DNA of 64,000 bases. It comes from Thermocoleostomius sinensis A174 (GTDB lineage Bacteria > Cyanobacteriota > Cyanobacteriia > Elainellales > Elainellaceae). The DNA is taken from contig NZ_CP113797.1 in the NCBI RefSeq assembly GCF_026802175.1, positions 5,495,026 to 5,559,025 on the forward strand, read 5' to 3'. Below the pieces are notes generated by a model. The model worked only from the letters and a program-made list of their open reading frames with translations, did no database searches and was not told the DNA's origin. The translations under genes and the position numbers were made by a program. This document shows, in pieces, positions 61,065 to 64,000 of the stretch (position 1 is the first letter of the stretch; every line of letters begins with the position of its first letter).

Positions 61065-62504
61065 ATGACTGCTGTGCCCGCCCCTAGACAGCCATCTCAA
61101 TCCTCAGACATGACTGGTGGTAGTAGTCCACCAGACATTACCCCCGTTTTTGCGCTGAAGGAATTGGTCTCACGGCTCCACCGTGAGCAAAACAAAATTC
61201 AAGATTTGCTGAGTTCATTGGGGTTTGCGCTGCGCAGCTTCAAGAACCTCAATCAGTTTTTGGAACTGACACCGCTCATTGCCAGCCGGGTGACGGATGC
61301 AGATGGGGGGGCACTTGTTTTATTCAAGCCCAACGGGCAAATGCGGCTAGAGCGGTTGCACTGCCAAGACAACCAGTGTCAGGATATTCGCATGGCGATC
61401 GAGAACGCCGCTCGGCAGTTAACTGTGGGCAAATCGACGTATGGGGGTAAGCTTGTCACCCTTGCTAATCGCACAGCAGCGCTCGACCATCAGGTCAATC
61501 ACCTACTGGGGGCATCCGTGCAGTTGTTTGGTACGGCGATTCTCACCAAAAATGTTGAGCGCGGACGACTCTATGTGTTCAGTCGTGATCCAGACTATAG
61601 CTGGACTGAAACCCGCCAAAAGCTGATTCGGTTAGTAGCCGACCAAACGGCTGTTGCAATCGAAAACGATGAACTAACCGTAGAACTGCGCAAGAAAGAG
61701 CGCCTCGATCGTGAGCTAGAAATTGGAGCCGAAATTCAACTGCAACTACTGCCACGTCAATGTCCTAAGGTAGATGGCATGGAGCTTGCCGCCCGCTGTA
61801 AGACCGCTAATCGCGTCGGTGGAGACTACTATGACTTCATTCCGGCTAATTACGATCAATTTCGCAAAAAGGCAACCCGTCCCGAATCCGATCGCTGGAG
61901 TGTAGCCATTGGAGATGTCATGGGGAAGGGGGTTCCCGCTGGCTTGATCATGACTATGCTGCGCGGCATGTTGCGGGCAGAAGTGCTGAATGCTCACTCA
62001 CCAGCCCGAATTTTGCAGCATCTTAATCACGTTATGTATGCCGATTTGGAAAATTCCAACCGCTTTGTGACGCTATTTTATTCGGAATACAACGCTAAAA
62101 CCCGCATTCTGTCTTATAGCAACGCTGCTCATAATCCGCCGCTGCTATGGCAAGCTGCTACTGGAACCATCAAGCGCCTAGACACCTTGGGAATGCTGAT
62201 TGGACTGGATATGGACAGCAAATATCACGAAGCCAAAGTGCAGCTTCATCCGGGTGATACGGTCATGTATTACACCGATGGCTTTACAGATGCTGCGAAT
62301 CAAAGTGGCGATCGGTTCAATGAAGAAAATCTGGAGCGTCACTTCCGACTTGCTTGTCGTACCTGTGACGGTCCGCAAGCCATTCTAGATTACCTGTTTG
62401 ACCAAGTGCAGCAGTTCATTGGGGCCGATCGCCACAACGAGGATGATATGACCTTGATTGTGATGCAGGTAAAGCCAGATGGCTCGGTTGATACCGGGGC
62501 TTAG
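61065..62504 (+). CDS. GAF - SpoIIE-type PP2C phosphatase
   Basis: A 479-residue RsbU/SpoIIE-type Ser/Thr phosphatase, likely part of a partner-switching pathway with an anti-sigma-antagonist. Residues about 50-210 form a GAF-like sensor (FLELTPLIASRVTDADGGALV, LVADQTAVAIENDEL). A short coiled linker (LRKKERLDRELEIGAEIQLQ) leads to the PP2C domain (about 235-475), which has VGGDYYDFIP, AIGDVMGKGVPAGLIM, YSNAAHNPPLLW, YYTDGFTDAANQSGD and NEDDMTLIVMQV with metal Asp residues intact. The ATG at 61065 is chosen over an upstream TTG at 61029. Confidence 0.92.
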   Translation: MTAVPAPRQPSQSSDMTGGSSPPDITPVFALKELVSRLHREQNKIQDLLSSLGFALRSFKNLNQFLELTPLIASRVTDADGGALVLFKPNGQMRLERLHCQDNQCQDIRMAIENAARQLTVGKSTYGGKLVTLANRTAALDHQVNHLLGASVQLFGTAILTKNVERGRLYVFSRDPDYSWTETRQKLIRLVADQTAVAIENDELTVELRKKERLDRELEIGAEIQLQLLPRQCPKVDGMELAARCKTANRVGGDYYDFIPANYDQFRKKATRPESDRWSVAIGDVMGKGVPAGLIMTMLRGMLRAEVLNAHSPARILQHLNHVMYADLENSNRFVTLFYSEYNAKTRILSYSNAAHNPPLLWQAATGTIKRLDTLGMLIGLDMDSKYHEAKVQLHPGDTVMYYTDGFTDAANQSGDRFNEENLERHFRLACRTCDGPQAILDYLFDQVQQFIGADRHNEDDMTLIVMQVKPDGSVDTGA

Positions 62505-62512
62505 AAATGGGC

Positions 62513-63178
62513 TTATAAATTAAAAACGGGCAGAATAAAGGCCAACAGAATTCCGCCGATCACGATCGCCTCGATAATTCTAAGAATGGAACTAGAATGA
62601 CGAGTTTTGAAGCCTTGCAACCAAGTGCGCGGAGTATCATCTTCCCGTCTGCTCCAATTAAACATTGAGGCTATTAGCGGCACTCCGCCCACTTTGACGC
62701 CTAGCAATATATGTAGAGCAAGACTAAGAAACAGCACGGCCCAAGCTACCAAATGTGCCAAATACCAGGAGCGGTTGACTTCACCCGCAGGCAGCCATTC
62801 TTCTTTCATCATGCGACCTGTCACCACGGAAAATGTAGCGGCAAGCAGCATTAGCGTATTGGCAACGCGGTGCATTGTCACCCACCATATGGGTTTGCCA
62901 AGCTGGTTTAACTGTCCGAACGACTGTTGCACCAATCGCCGATCGCCAAGCCGAAAACTGTAGAGTGCAAAAAACGGAAAGAGCAACAGAAATGTGAGGG
63001 CAATCGTGCCATGAATTCCCTGAATATCACCTAGCGTCGGCAAGGCAAGTCCACCCCAGCGTTTGTCATAGGTGTTATACACCCAAAAGCCGGTGATGAG
63101 TGCTAGAACGATGAGAATCGCAGCAGCACTGTGCAATATTCGTAGCAGAACTGGTTGATAAGGACTAGACTGCGGCAT
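62513..63178 (-). CDS. Membrane b-type cytochrome (cytochrome b/b6-like domain)
   Basis: A 221-residue protein with four core hydrophobic helices, each carrying a His that could ligate heme: RILHSAAAILIVLALITGFW, IHGTIALTFLLLFPFF, MHRVANTLMLLAATFSVV and AHLVAWAVLFLSLALHILLG. A fifth hydrophobic segment lies at the C-terminus (IIEAIVIGGILLAFILPV). This fits the prokaryotic cytochrome b561 / Ni-Fe-hydrogenase-type b subunit fold, with electron transfer in the membrane. The partner is unknown. Stops only 8 bases from the convergent phosphatase gene. Confidence 0.85.
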   Translation of the reverse strand: MPQSSPYQPVLLRILHSAAAILIVLALITGFWVYNTYDKRWGGLALPTLGDIQGIHGTIALTFLLLFPFFALYSFRLGDRRLVQQSFGQLNQLGKPIWWVTMHRVANTLMLLAATFSVVTGRMMKEEWLPAGEVNRSWYLAHLVAWAVLFLSLALHILLGVKVGGVPLIASMFNWSRREDDTPRTWLQGFKTRHSSSILRIIEAIVIGGILLAFILPVFNL

Positions 63179-63360
63179 CAGAAAAAGCCCGATTGTGAAG
63201 CTAAAGGAAATCAGGAGGGTGACCTCCCCGGATCAATTCCATAATGCTCTGACTTGTAAGAAGTTGGTGAAACTTGCATTATTTAATTTATTTTTGGGAA
63301 TCCTGTCACACTAGCGGCTCGTTGAAAACCGCCAGCTTTTCTAAACAGGATCTTCTTGAA

Positions 63361-63609
63361 ATGGCAACATTTGAGTTATTTCAGCATCCATGGCTCTGGT
63401 CAAGTGATTTGGGTGGATGCGATTTGATGCAGCAGGGTTTACTCTGGCATGGCACGATCGTCCACAGCGTATTCGCTCAGTTTGACACCGACGTGTTTAA
63501 GCCCGTGCGCGGTTTTTTCAATTACTTCATCCAATCTGGACAGATTTGGGCATTACTGATTGGCACAGCAGTAGGGTATCTATTCCGTAGCCTAACTAGC
63601 TACGGTTAG
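63361..63609 (+). CDS. Small conserved hypothetical protein with C-terminal hydrophobic segment
   Basis: An 82-residue protein: MATFELFQHPWLWSSDLGG, CDLMQQGLLWHGTIVHSV, DTDVFKPVRGFFNYFIQSG and a C-terminal helix IWALLIGTAVGYLFRSLTSYG. The last part could be a membrane anchor. Trp and aromatic density is high. No function is known to me. The start is the ATG at 63361 (the upstream frame to 63274 is not protein-like). The last bases form a GCCTAAC/GTTAGGC hairpin. Confidence 0.65.
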   Translation: MATFELFQHPWLWSSDLGGCDLMQQGLLWHGTIVHSVFAQFDTDVFKPVRGFFNYFIQSGQIWALLIGTAVGYLFRSLTSYG

Positions 63610-63611
63610 GC
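63590..63611. terminator. Hairpin at the end of the small membrane gene
   Basis: GCCTAAC (63590-63596) and GTTAGGC (63605-63611) form a 7-bp stem with an 8-base loop, overlapping the stop codon at 63607. No T-run follows. Confidence 0.35.
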
Positions 63612-63746
63612 AACAACGTGAGAGAGTAGGGAAGTAAAGCGAAGGCTGCATTCTGTGTCGGTACGACAACCGACTCCCAGCGGCTGCTTCCTTAAAATTC
63701 AGAACTTACACTTCTGACGTTCAACTCTCAAAACACGATTGCGCCA

Positions 63747-64000
63747 TGGTCAATACATCTTCACAACCTCAAACTTGGAGCCAACGGTTTGAATCGGCGC
63801 TGCATCCAGCGATCGCCCGCTTTAATGCCAGCATTGGGTTTGACATTGAACTAATTGAATACGACCTGACGGGTTCCCAAGCCCATGCCAACATGCTGGC
63901 CCATACAGGCATTCTTTCAGTAGAAGAAGGAGAAAAACTGATTGAAGGATTAGAACAAATTCGGCAAGAATATCGGCGAGGCGAGTTCAATCCGGGTGTT
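63747..64000 (+). CDS. argH: Argininosuccinate lyase (5' end only)
   Basis: The window ends inside this gene; 84 codons are visible. The start ([21 protein letters not shown]) and the blocks [34 protein letters not shown] and GLEQIRQEY match the N-terminal domain of ArgH, the fumarase-superfamily enzyme that releases fumarate from argininosuccinate in arginine synthesis. The conserved catalytic part lies beyond the window. ATG at 63747. Confidence 0.93.

Overview
The window is chromosomal DNA from an oxygenic cyanobacterium. The evidence is a set of photosynthesis and cyanobacterial NDH genes: psbD-psbC, psbK, ycf4, ndhM, the CO2-uptake operon ndhF3-ndhD3-cupA-cupS, the circadian kinase sasA, an MPBQ/MSBQ methyltransferase for tocopherol/plastoquinone, and a patD-like gene. 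CGATCG/GCGATCGC (HIP1-type) sites are frequent throughout, as in many filamentous and some unicellular cyanobacteria. Base composition looks close to 50% GC. PatD-like proteins are best known from heterocyst formers, so a filamentous lineage is likely, but the window alone does not prove heterocysts.

Layout. 0-8.2 kb: aspartate aminotransferase, a secreted hypothetical, a CRTAC1/FG-GAP protein, then on the minus strand gmd, a small membrane protein, a large PP2C phosphatase with a kinase-like N-terminus, and ndhM. 8.6-15.2 kb: a DUF4230 protein, a large PPC/ELW-repeat protein, and the convergent (p)ppGpp synthase/hydrolase. 15.3-24.4 kb: a decayed minus-strand fragment, patD, a zinc-ribbon protein, a GT2 glycosyltransferase, psbK, tenA, a DUF2283 gene, glgB and an MscS-type TM-helix protein. 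24.5-31.7 kb: miaA (with an internal heptamer repeat), gyrB, MPBQ/MSBQ methyltransferase, a GT4 glycosyltransferase and sasA. 32.3-37.2 kb: a LigB-type dioxygenase, a conserved hypothetical, glpK, and a MarR regulator followed by a 4Fe-4S/SCP2 fusion protein. 37.5-43.7 kb: a GT2-GtrA fusion, small hypotheticals, a pentapeptide-repeat membrane protein and a degenerate CapA-like protein. 43.9-51.1 kb: aldose epimerase, the minus-strand CO2-uptake operon and a lipoprotein cyclophilin. 51.3-64 kb: a pyruvyl-transferase-like gene, ycf4, psbDC, a lipoprotein, lysS, an ABC-2 permease, ribD, a GAF-SpoIIE phosphatase, a b-type cytochrome, a small membrane protein and the 5' end of argH.

How genes work together. 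ndhF3/ndhD3/cupA/cupS encode the membrane and CO2-hydration modules of the low-CO2-inducible NDH-1MS complex; ndhM encodes a subunit shared by all NDH-1 forms. psbD and psbC are translationally coupled by a 17-base overlap and end in a strong intrinsic terminator. The most self-contained candidate for an undescribed regulatory unit is the MarR gene plus its downstream 4Fe-4S/SCP2 gene. Near-identical palindromes (core TGTATATACA) sit at both promoters, which implies one regulator controlling itself and a single-enzyme target of unknown substrate.

No rRNA, tRNA, CRISPR array, prophage or intact insertion sequence was seen. All assignments come from reading motifs by eye; no database search was run.
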